From assembly GCA_943372215.1 (NCBI GenBank), contig CALRXU020000003.1, positions 62,001-126,000 of the forward strand: a stretch of 64,000 nucleotides of DNA, written 5' to 3'. Source of the DNA: UBA6183 sp943372215. Lineage in GTDB: Bacteria; Bacteroidota; Bacteroidia; UKL13-3. Position numbers and translations under genes: made by a program. This document shows, piece by piece, positions 32,556-39,812 of this stretch (positions within the stretch are counted from its first letter, which is position 1; every line of letters starts with the position of its first letter). The notes under the pieces were generated by a model. That model did not search any database, was not told the origin of the DNA, and was given only the letters and a program-made list of their open reading frames with translations.

Positions 32556-33755
32556 ATGAAATCTGTATATATTATTGATGCGGTACGCACCCCAATTGGC
32601 AAATATGCTGGAGCATTAAGCACTGTTCGCCCTGACGATTTAGCGGCTTTTATTATTAAAGCTTTAATGAGCCGAAACCCTCAAATTGATGTGAATGAAA
32701 TTGAAGATGTGATTTTTGGGGCAGCAAATCAGGCGGGTGAAGACAACCGCAATGTGGCGCGTATGGCAGCTCTTATGGCCGGCCTGCCAATAACAGTTGG
32801 TGGAAATACCGTAAACCGTTTATGTGCCTCAGGTTTGCAAGCCATATTGGATAGCAGCAGGGCAATTATGGCAGGTGATGGAGATATTTATATTGCTGGT
32901 GGTGTTGAAAGCATGACCCGGGCTCCTTTTGTGATGGCCAAAGCTGAAACAGCTTTCGGACGTACCCCAGAAATTTATGACACCACCATTGGTTGGCGAT
33001 TTACCAATAAAACCTTAGCAGGCATGTATCATCCTTACAGCATGGGTGAAACCGCTGAAAATGTAGCTGAACGCTGGGGTATTTCGAGAGAAGAACAAGA
33101 TCTTTTTGCATTTGCTTCTCAACAAAAATATGCTGCTGCACATGCCGCTAACCGTTTTGCTCAGGAAATGGTTGCCGTGCCTGTAGCTCAAAAAAAGGGA
33201 GAGCCCATTTTATTTGATAAAGATGAGCACCCAAGATTGGGAACAATTGAAGACTTGGCTAAACTAAAACCTGCTTTTAAAAAAACAGGAGGTACGGTTA
33301 CCGCAGGTAACTCTAGTGGTGTAAATGATGGTGCTGCGGCATTGATCCTAGCAGGTGAAGAAACTGTAAAAAGGCAACAGCTTAAACCCATTGCTAGGGT
33401 TGTAAGCAGAGGTGTTGCTGGTGTTGACCCAGCTATTATGGGTGTTGGCCCAATTGAAGCCACACGCAAGGCCGTAAAAAGGGCAGGATTAAACATGGCT
33501 GATGTTGGTTTGTTTGAACTGAATGAAGCATTTGCTTCTCAAAGTATTGCTTGTATCCGTGATTTAGGCATAAACCCTGATATTGTAAACGTAAATGGGG
33601 GCGCAATTGCATTGGGCCATCCTTTAGGTTGCAGTGGTTCACGCATTTCAGCCACACTTATTCATGAAATGCATAAAAGAAACGTGCGCTATGGTGTGGC
33701 AACCATGTGCATAGGCGTGGGACAAGGGGTAGCTGTGGTTTACGAAAAAGTGTAA
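32556..33755 (+). CDS. Thiolase (acetyl-CoA acyltransferase), 3-oxoadipyl-CoA thiolase-like
   Basis: 399 residues. The acyl-accepting cysteine is C90 (N-R-L-C-A-S-G-L-Q). The second site has G-G-A-I-A-L-G-H-P-L-G and M-C-I-G-V-G-Q-G. The T-I-G-W-R-F block is typical of PcaF/PaaJ 3-oxoadipyl-CoA thiolases, but no other aromatic-degradation genes are nearby. General beta-oxidation or acetoacetyl-CoA thiolysis is equally possible. truA follows after six bases. Confidence 0.9.
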   Translation: MKSVYIIDAVRTPIGKYAGALSTVRPDDLAAFIIKALMSRNPQIDVNEIEDVIFGAANQAGEDNRNVARMAALMAGLPITVGGNTVNRLCASGLQAILDSSRAIMAGDGDIYIAGGVESMTRAPFVMAKAETAFGRTPEIYDTTIGWRFTNKTLAGMYHPYSMGETAENVAERWGISREEQDLFAFASQQKYAAAHAANRFAQEMVAVPVAQKKGEPILFDKDEHPRLGTIEDLAKLKPAFKKTGGTVTAGNSSGVNDGAAALILAGEETVKRQQLKPIARVVSRGVAGVDPAIMGVGPIEATRKAVKRAGLNMADVGLFELNEAFASQSIACIRDLGINPDIVNVNGGAIALGHPLGCSGSRISATLIHEMHKRNVRYGVATMCIGVGQGVAVVYEKV

Positions 33756-33761
33756 CAACCC

Positions 33762-34502
33762 ATGCGCTACCTTATTCATTTATCTTATAAAGGCACGCAT
33801 TACCACGGGTGGCAAAAACAACACAATGCGCAAAGTGTGCAAGGGGTGCTGGACGAGAAATTAAGTTTGTTGCTTGGCGAAAAAATTGAAACGCTGGGGT
33901 GTGGAAGAACTGATACAGGAGTGCATGCTAAAAACTTTTACGCGCATTTTGATACCAACCAACAAATTGACTACCAACACCTCGTTTTTAAGTTAAACCT
34001 CATTTTACCCAAAGACATTGCTGTGTATCAAGTACAAGCTGTTCATGAGGATTTTAATGCCCGTTTTGATGCGGATTGGCGGGCTTATGAGTATTGGATT
34101 ACCCAAACCCCTAATCCATTTTTGCTAGAACTTGCCTGGTACCAATATGCAACGCTTGATGTGGCTGCTATGAATGAGGCCGCAGCTTTATTAATTGGAA
34201 AGCATGATTTTAAAAGCTTTAGCAAGGTACATACACAGGTAAATAATTTTATTTGTGAGGTAATGGAAGCAACGTGGACCTATACAGATGGAAAACTTAT
34301 TTTTACCATCAAAGCCAACCGATTTTTACGCAATATGGTGCGCGCCATTGTGGGAACATTAATTGAAGTAGGCCGAGGTAAACTTTCCAAAGCCGATTTA
34401 TTGAATATACTTGAAAGTAAAAACCGTTGCGAAGCAGGCCAATCGGTACCTGCTCATGGATTGTATTTAACCAATATTTATTACAACAACCTGCAAGCTT
34501 AA
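33762..34502 (+). CDS. truA: tRNA pseudouridine synthase A
   Basis: 246 residues. It makes pseudouridine at tRNA positions 38-40. The catalytic aspartate is D51 in C-G-R-T-D-T-G-V-H-A. Other family blocks are the start L-S-Y-K-G-T-H-Y-H-G-W-Q and, near the C-terminus, F-L-R-N-M-V-R-A-I-V-G-T. It lies six bases after the thiolase and is presumably co-transcribed. Confidence 0.96.
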   Translation: MRYLIHLSYKGTHYHGWQKQHNAQSVQGVLDEKLSLLLGEKIETLGCGRTDTGVHAKNFYAHFDTNQQIDYQHLVFKLNLILPKDIAVYQVQAVHEDFNARFDADWRAYEYWITQTPNPFLLELAWYQYATLDVAAMNEAAALLIGKHDFKSFSKVHTQVNNFICEVMEATWTYTDGKLIFTIKANRFLRNMVRAIVGTLIEVGRGKLSKADLLNILESKNRCEAGQSVPAHGLYLTNIYYNNLQA

Positions 34503-34517
34503 TTACGCTTCTGTTTT

Positions 34518-34548
34518 TTTGCTTATTTTGCGGATCTCTTTACATTTA
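34518..34548 (+). promoter_or_regulatory. Promoter of the ABC exporter gene
   Basis: TTTG (34518-34521), a 19-base spacer and TACATTTA (34541-34548, 7 of 8) precede ATG 34563 by 14 bases. Confidence 0.55.
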
Positions 34549-34562
34549 TCACTCATTATTGC

Positions 34563-36329
34563 ATGGCAGAAAAAACACCCGGTAAAAAATTTAATGTAGG
34601 TGTGTTAGCTCGTGTTTATTCCTTGGCAAAACCCTATCGGTTAAAGCTTTACACAGCCATGTTTCTAACCATTTCCATGGCATTCTTAGGCCCATTAAGG
34701 CCATATTTAGTGCAATACACCATTGACCACTTTATAGCAGAAAACGACCGTGCTGGTTTGGTAAACATGAGTGTACTCATTTTAATTTTATTGTTATTAC
34801 AAACTGCCATGCAGGTTTGGAGTACGATATTGAGCAACTACTTGGCACAACATGTTATTAAGGATTTGCGACTAAAGGTTTATGATTATTTAACAGGCTT
34901 ACGCATGCGGTTTTATGATAAAACTCCCGTAGGCACGCTAGTAACACGCACCGTTAATGATATTGAAACCATTGCCGATGTATTTAGTGAAGGCCTAATT
35001 AATATTTCAGGAGATTTACTGCAAATTGTATTTATCCTGATTTTTATGTTTAGCACCAATTGGCAACTTTCGCTGGCCAGCTTGGCGGTGCTCCCCTTTC
35101 TGCTTTATGCTGGGTATGTTTTTAAAGAAAAAGTAAGGATTAGCTTTGAGGATGTACGGACCCAGGTAACCAAACTAAACACATTTGTGCAAGAACATAT
35201 TCAAGGCATGCAAGTGGTTCAGATATTTAACCGAGAAGAAAAAGAATTTGAAAAGTTTAAAGAAATTAATGCCTTACACAGAGACGCCAACATTAAATCC
35301 GTTTTATATTATTCGGTGTTTTTTCCTGTGGTAGAAATTATTGCTTCTATTTCTATTGTTCTTATTATTTGGTTTGGCTCAAAAAACGCCCTTGAAGGCA
35401 CGGCATCAATTGGTATGATTACGGCTTTTATTATGTATATTAATCTGTTTTTCAGGCCTATAAGACAGCTTGCTGACCGATTTAATACCATGCAAATGGG
35501 ACTGGTAGCTGCTGAAAGAATATTTAAGCTGACAGATGATGACGAAGCTGTTGAGCCTACTGGGCAATTATTGTTAAAACACATTAAAGGAGACATTCAT
35601 TTTAAACAAGTTTGGTTTAGTTATCTTCCAGGTGAATATGTACTAAAAGATATTAACCTTACTGTTCCATCTGGAAAAACAGTGGCTTTGGTTGGTGCAA
35701 CCGGAGCAGGAAAATCGTCAATGATTAATTTGCTTAGCCGCTTTTACGAGATTGAAAAAGGGGAAATTACCATAGATGGAAACCTTTTGCAAAGCCTCGA
35801 CATAAAAGCATTGCGTAAATCAATTGCAGTGGTGTTGCAAGACGTGTTTTTGTTTAATGGCACCGTAATGGAAAACATTAAGCTAAATAATCCAAAAATT
35901 ACTGATGAGCAAGTGATTGAAGCTGCTAAATTGTTGGGTGCACACCCTTTTATCAGTAAACTACCTCATGGGTATCATCAGCCTGTTCAGGAAAGAGGCA
36001 ACACCCTTTCGGTTGGGCAAAGGCAATTGATTTCATTTGTAAGAGCAATGGTATCAAACCCAACAATATTGATATTGGATGAGGCCACCTCATCAGTTGA
36101 TAATGAAACTGAAGAAGTGATACAGCACGCCATCACCAAAATGATGGAGGGTAGAACTTCTATTGTAATCGCACACCGTTTAAGCACCATACAACATGCC
36201 CATGAAATTGTGGTAATGGATAGGGGCGAAATTGTGGAAAAAGGCACTCATGCTGAATTATTGAAAAATAAAAGCTATTATTCCAATCTATATGAGCTTC
36301 AATTTAGCCCCGCACAACAAATACACTAA
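34563..36329 (+). CDS. ABC exporter half-transporter (MsbA/MdlB-like)
   Basis: 588 residues. The N-terminal membrane domain (six helices, about 1-320) is fused to a nucleotide-binding domain. Walker A G-A-T-G-A-G-K-S-S is at about 379, signature L-S-V-G-Q-R-Q at about 481, Walker B I-L-I-L-D-E-A-T-S at about 502 and the H-loop I-A-H-R-L-S-T at about 536. It should act as a homodimer or pair with another half-transporter, exporting lipid or hydrophobic substrate. Its 3' end overlaps the TPR gene by 38 bases. Confidence 0.92.
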   Translation: MAEKTPGKKFNVGVLARVYSLAKPYRLKLYTAMFLTISMAFLGPLRPYLVQYTIDHFIAENDRAGLVNMSVLILILLLLQTAMQVWSTILSNYLAQHVIKDLRLKVYDYLTGLRMRFYDKTPVGTLVTRTVNDIETIADVFSEGLINISGDLLQIVFILIFMFSTNWQLSLASLAVLPFLLYAGYVFKEKVRISFEDVRTQVTKLNTFVQEHIQGMQVVQIFNREEKEFEKFKEINALHRDANIKSVLYYSVFFPVVEIIASISIVLIIWFGSKNALEGTASIGMITAFIMYINLFFRPIRQLADRFNTMQMGLVAAERIFKLTDDDEAVEPTGQLLLKHIKGDIHFKQVWFSYLPGEYVLKDINLTVPSGKTVALVGATGAGKSSMINLLSRFYEIEKGEITIDGNLLQSLDIKALRKSIAVVLQDVFLFNGTVMENIKLNNPKITDEQVIEAAKLLGAHPFISKLPHGYHQPVQERGNTLSVGQRQLISFVRAMVSNPTILILDEATSSVDNETEEVIQHAITKMMEGRTSIVIAHRLSTIQHAHEIVVMDRGEIVEKGTHAELLKNKSYYSNLYELQFSPAQQIH

Positions 36330-37608
36330 ACTGATACTGGTGCTTTTGGTGATGGCCTGTTTTACCTGTAAAAAGATAACAGCCAAGCCTGTAATTGATA
36401 GTCTATTGGCCATCACTCAAACGGTAAAGGATACCTTATTGGCAGACGCTTTGAGCCAACTCGCATATGAATATAAAAATATTGATATTGAACGGGTGCT
36501 CATTTATGCCGATTCATCCATCGCTTTATCTACTAAATTAAACTACACCAAGGGCGTTGCAAATGCCTACATTAACAAAGGCTATTATTATAAAATTACG
36601 GGTAACCATAGCCAAGCAAAAGCTTGTTATGTATGGGCTTACATCCTGCATACCAATATCGGTAATAAAAAAGGGGTGTCGGCAGCCTTAAATAGCATAG
36701 CTAGCCTAGCCTATCTTAAAGGAAATATACGTGTTGCATTAACCTATTTTATACAATCATTAACCCTTTCTGAAGAAATTGATGATAAAAAAGGAATTGG
36801 TATGACCTTAAACAATATTGGAGTAATTAACCTTGAACAAGGGAATTCAGCCAAGGCACTTGAGTATTATGAAAAAGCCTATCACGCTTTTAGAGAGCTT
36901 GGTGACGACAACAATATGGCAGATGCCCTCAACAATATTGGTAACATTTACAATGCAAACGGAAATAGTGATGAGGCATTAATTTATTATAAACAAGCAC
37001 TTGAAATTAATACCAAAATAGGGGATCTTAAAGATGAGTCTGTGATCATCAACAACATTGGTACCATTCATTCTGAACGCAGTCAATACAAAGAAGCGTT
37101 AAGCTGTTACCTTAAATCACTAGGCATTGATGAAAAACTAAAAGACCAACAAGCCTTATCTGTTACTTGCAACAACATCTCCAACTGCTATTTCCACATG
37201 AATATGCTTTATGCGGCAAAAAAATATGCAGAAAGGGCACTAGAAATCTCTCTTCACCAACAATACAAAAGCGACATTGTAACTTCACTGAATATGCTTC
37301 ATAAAATTACTGATGCCTTAGGTGATTATAAACAATCTCTTGCGTTTTATCGGTTGTACACCGTTTATAGTGATAGCCTCTTTAATCAGGAAACCAAAGA
37401 ACAACTTGAAGCGATTGAAGAACAGTATCATGCACAAAAAATGGAAAACGAGCGATTGCTAAAAACATTGGAAACAAAAACAACCCTAAAACCCAGCAAA
37501 ACAGTGATTCAAAAAGAAATGAAAGAAAACATTCAGGTGGTGGCTTTGGTGCTTATTGCCTTTATTGTAGTGGTATACCTCGTTTTTTTTATTGCAAAAA
37601 ACAACTGA
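36292..37608 (+). CDS. TPR-repeat protein with C-terminal membrane anchor
   Basis: 438 residues. A hydrophobic N-terminus with a cysteine pair (L-V-L-L-V-M-A-C-F-T-C) may be a signal or lipoprotein peptide. At least six tetratricopeptide repeats follow (recurring A-L-x-x-x-x-x-I-G and N-N-I-G). A short coiled-coil stretch (E-E-Q-Y-H-A-Q-K-M-E-N-E-R-L) and a single membrane helix (V-V-A-L-V-L-I-A-F-I-V-V-V) come last. The layout is that of Bacteroidota TPR sensor kinases or LuxR-type regulators whose cytoplasmic output domain is missing. It may be a stand-alone scaffold. Start overlaps the ABC gene. Confidence 0.75.
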   Translation: MSFNLAPHNKYTKLILVLLVMACFTCKKITAKPVIDSLLAITQTVKDTLLADALSQLAYEYKNIDIERVLIYADSSIALSTKLNYTKGVANAYINKGYYYKITGNHSQAKACYVWAYILHTNIGNKKGVSAALNSIASLAYLKGNIRVALTYFIQSLTLSEEIDDKKGIGMTLNNIGVINLEQGNSAKALEYYEKAYHAFRELGDDNNMADALNNIGNIYNANGNSDEALIYYKQALEINTKIGDLKDESVIINNIGTIHSERSQYKEALSCYLKSLGIDEKLKDQQALSVTCNNISNCYFHMNMLYAAKKYAERALEISLHQQYKSDIVTSLNMLHKITDALGDYKQSLAFYRLYTVYSDSLFNQETKEQLEAIEEQYHAQKMENERLLKTLETKTTLKPSKTVIQKEMKENIQVVALVLIAFIVVVYLVFFIAKNN

Positions 37609-37707
37609 ACGATTTCGCGATTTGATGAATATTTATGGTGTATTTTGGTCAAAAAAGTTCATATTTGCGCGACATTTTATTAAAATCAACTCAATTTAAC
37701 CCATTAT

Positions 37708-38592
37708 ATGGCAGTATTAGTAGATAAAAATTCAAGAGTAATTGTACAAGGATTTACCGGAAGTGAAGGAACATTTCATGCACAACAAATGATTGAGTAC
37801 GGAACAACCGTTGTTGGAGGTGTTACTCCTGGCAAAGGCGGACAAGTTCATTTAGACCGTCCGGTATTTAATACCGTTAAGGACGCGGTAGATCAAGCGC
37901 AAGCCAACACTTCTATTATTTTTGTGCCACCCGCTTTTGCTGCTGATGCCATTATGGAAGCTGCTGATGCAGGAATTAAAGTGATTATTTGCATAACAGA
38001 AGGTATTCCTGTTAAAGACATGATACCTGTAAAAGAGTATATTAAAGGAAAAGATTGCCGCCTTATTGGGCCAAATTGCCCAGGGGTAATTACGCCTGGA
38101 CAAGCTAAGGTTGGTATTATGCCAGGTTTTGTATTTAAAACCGGTAAAATTGGTATTGTATCAAAATCAGGTACGTTAACTTACGAAGCTGCTGACCAAG
38201 TGGTGAAAGCTGGTTTGGGTATTTCTACTGCAATAGGTATTGGAGGCGACCCCATTATTGGTACGCCTACTAAAGATGCCGTTGAAATGTTAATGAACGA
38301 CCCAGAAACGGATGCCATTATAATGATTGGTGAAATTGGCGGAAGCTACGAAGCTGACGCTGCCCGTTGGATTAAAGCCAATGGCAATAAAAAACCTGTA
38401 GTTGGATTCATAGCTGGGCAAACAGCCCCTCCGGGCCGCAGAATGGGTCATGCTGGTGCTATTGTTGGCGGGCATGATGATACTGCTGCTGCTAAAATGG
38501 CTATTATGCGTGAATGTGGCTTACATGTGGTGGAATCACCTGCCGAAATTGGTGCTACCATGTTGGTGGCTTTGGGACAAAAAGCGAATTAA
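37708..38592 (+). CDS. sucD: Succinate--CoA ligase, alpha subunit
   Basis: 294 residues. TCA-cycle enzyme subunit that binds CoA and carries the phosphohistidine H248 (M-G-H-A-G-A-I-V-G-G). The start resembles family members (V-D-K-N-S-R-V-I-V-Q-G-F-T-G), and P-N-C-P-G-V-I-T-P is the CoA-binding loop. The beta subunit gene sucC is not adjacent. A -7-like CATATTTG lies near 37663. A strong terminator follows. Confidence 0.96.
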   Translation: MAVLVDKNSRVIVQGFTGSEGTFHAQQMIEYGTTVVGGVTPGKGGQVHLDRPVFNTVKDAVDQAQANTSIIFVPPAFAADAIMEAADAGIKVIICITEGIPVKDMIPVKEYIKGKDCRLIGPNCPGVITPGQAKVGIMPGFVFKTGKIGIVSKSGTLTYEAADQVVKAGLGISTAIGIGGDPIIGTPTKDAVEMLMNDPETDAIIMIGEIGGSYEADAARWIKANGNKKPVVGFIAGQTAPPGRRMGHAGAIVGGHDDTAAAKMAIMRECGLHVVESPAEIGATMLVALGQKAN

Positions 38593-38613
38593 GAGTTAAA
38601 AAGTCTATATATG

Positions 38614-38651
38614 AAAAATCCCCGTTTCGAGAAATTGAGACGGGGATTTTT
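38614..38651 (+). terminator. Terminator of sucD
   Basis: The stem AATCCCCGTTTC/GAGACGGGGATT (one G-T pair) has a short loop and is followed by T's; A's precede it, so it may also act on the leftward zeta-toxin transcript. Confidence 0.85.
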
Positions 38652-38669
38652 GTTGTATTGAATGGATTG

Positions 38670-39419
38670 CTATTTAGTTTTTGCTTTAGTGTAAAAGTAC
38701 ATTTTAAACCATTCAGGAATTTGTTTATCAATATCACGCATTTTAACTTTTTTGCCATCAGTTACTTCGCAAACAAGTTCAGCATATTCTCCTGAATTAT
38801 CAAAAAGGTAAGCCCTATTGGTTAGTTTCACTGCTTCAAATAGGTTGTCTAGTGTTCTATGGTACCTACTAATAATCAATTTAGGTTCTACATGGTGTCC
38901 AAATTTAGCGACTCTATTCTCAACCCTACTTATATTGATATCTGAGCTTTCAGTTGCAATAAAGTACAGGTATACACGGTAGCCTTTTGCCCTTGCTTGT
39001 TTAATAAACTCAATTTCACTTGGGTGTGAAAACACTGTTTCGAATGAGAAAGATATTTTAGCATCAAGCAATTTTATTCTTATGTATTCTGCAATATCTG
39101 CTGCAATATAAGAGTTGATGACTACATTCTTGAGGGTTAAGTTGTTTTGAGTTACCGTTAAATCAGTATCAGTAAATGAAATACTTTTTGTCGAACAAAT
39201 GCCTCTCCGAAAATGTGCTAATAAGGATTTTTTATCAAATTTCACACCGAAAGAAGTGATATTTAATTTCCCTTTTTGTCTAAACTCTTTTTCAATATCA
39301 TCTGCATTTACGACTATACCCAGTTTTATCGCAGTTGGGAAGTTATTTACCAATGAAGTTTTCCCTGAACCATTTGGTCCGGCAAAAATTCGCAGTTTAG
39401 GTGGCTTACTTTTATTCAA
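38670..39419 (-). CDS. Zeta-toxin-like P-loop kinase
   Basis: 249 residues. Walker A is G14-P-N-G-S-G-K20-T-S. D40 in V-N-A-D-D-I is the position where zeta toxins carry the catalytic aspartate. F-E-T-V-F-S-H and R-V-E-N-R-V match the substrate and ATP-contact region. It would phosphorylate a nucleotide-sugar such as UDP-GlcNAc, or a related small molecule. The start is a TTG (39419-39417) overlapping the stop of the upstream partner by eight bases; no ATG precedes the Walker motif. Proteins of this family also exist without toxicity, so toxin function is inferred. Confidence 0.8.
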   Translation of the reverse strand: MNKSKPPKLRIFAGPNGSGKTSLVNNFPTAIKLGIVVNADDIEKEFRQKGKLNITSFGVKFDKKSLLAHFRRGICSTKSISFTDTDLTVTQNNLTLKNVVINSYIAADIAEYIRIKLLDAKISFSFETVFSHPSEIEFIKQARAKGYRVYLYFIATESSDINISRVENRVAKFGHHVEPKLIISRYHRTLDNLFEAVKLTNRAYLFDNSGEYAELVCEVTDGKKVKMRDIDKQIPEWFKMYFYTKAKTK

Positions 39420-39714
39420 TAGTAAAGGTTTCTGGCACAGAAATACGAGAACGGGTGATAGATCTTACTAGCTTTTTTTTTCCGTTGGGCGAAATGCTAT
39501 AAATTTTCCCATCAGTTTCTATTAAACGTGTAAGTTTGAACTCGGATGCCTCTTGTTTAGCTTTTATAGTTGCGCCAATCGCAGCACCTACAAGCATTGC
39601 TGTTGCAGTGCGTTGACTTTCTCCAGTCAGAATGGCACCTAAAGCTGCTCCAACAGCACCACCAACTAAAGCACCCTCAATAATTTGATCACGAGATTTT
39701 TTTGAAACTCCCAT
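39412..39714 (-). CDS. Glycine-zipper protein, putative partner/antitoxin of the zeta-like kinase
   Basis: 100 residues. Residues about 13-52 are two Gly/Ala-rich hydrophobic stretches (G-A-L-V-G-G-A-V-G-A-A-L-G-A and M-L-V-G-A-A-I-G-A), as in glycine-zipper domains that insert in or lie on membranes. The C-terminal half is basic (K-K-K-L-V-R). It starts with charged residues and no signal peptide. It overlaps the kinase gene, so the pair is co-translated. It does not look like the classical epsilon antitoxin. Function is inferred from context alone. Confidence 0.65.
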   Translation of the reverse strand: MGVSKKSRDQIIEGALVGGAVGAALGAILTGESQRTATAMLVGAAIGATIKAKQEASEFKLTRLIETDGKIYSISPNGKKKLVRSITRSRISVPETFTIE

Positions 39715-39718
39715 ACTT

Positions 39719-39750
39719 CAAATATAAAATTTAAAGTTGATTTAATTCAA
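39719..39750 (-). promoter_or_regulatory. Promoter and operator-like repeat of the zeta-kinase pair
   Basis: On the minus strand, TTGA (39750-39747), a 20-base spacer and TATATTTG (39726-39719, exact) end only four bases before ATG 39714, so the mRNA is nearly or fully leaderless. An inverted repeat GTTGA/TCAAC (39735-39750, 6-base centre) overlaps the -33 region and could be an autoregulatory operator. Confidence 0.5.
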
Positions 39751-39756
39751 CTACAA

Positions 39757-39790
39757 AAAAATCCCCCACCAATTGCTTGATGAGGGATTT
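39757..39790 (-). terminator. Terminator of the DNRLRE gene, identical to one at 42098
   Basis: A 34-base block. In the minus direction it reads as the hairpin AAATCCCTCATCA/TGGTGGGGGATTT followed by T's. It is repeated without change at 42098-42131. Confidence 0.75.
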
Positions 39791-39812
39791 CGTGTTCTTT
39801 GTTTATAAATCT

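Noticed and set aside
36292..36329. Frameshift joining the ABC exporter and TPR gene
   Set aside because: Both reading frames are complete with proper family ends; the 38-base overlap is ordinary gene overlap.
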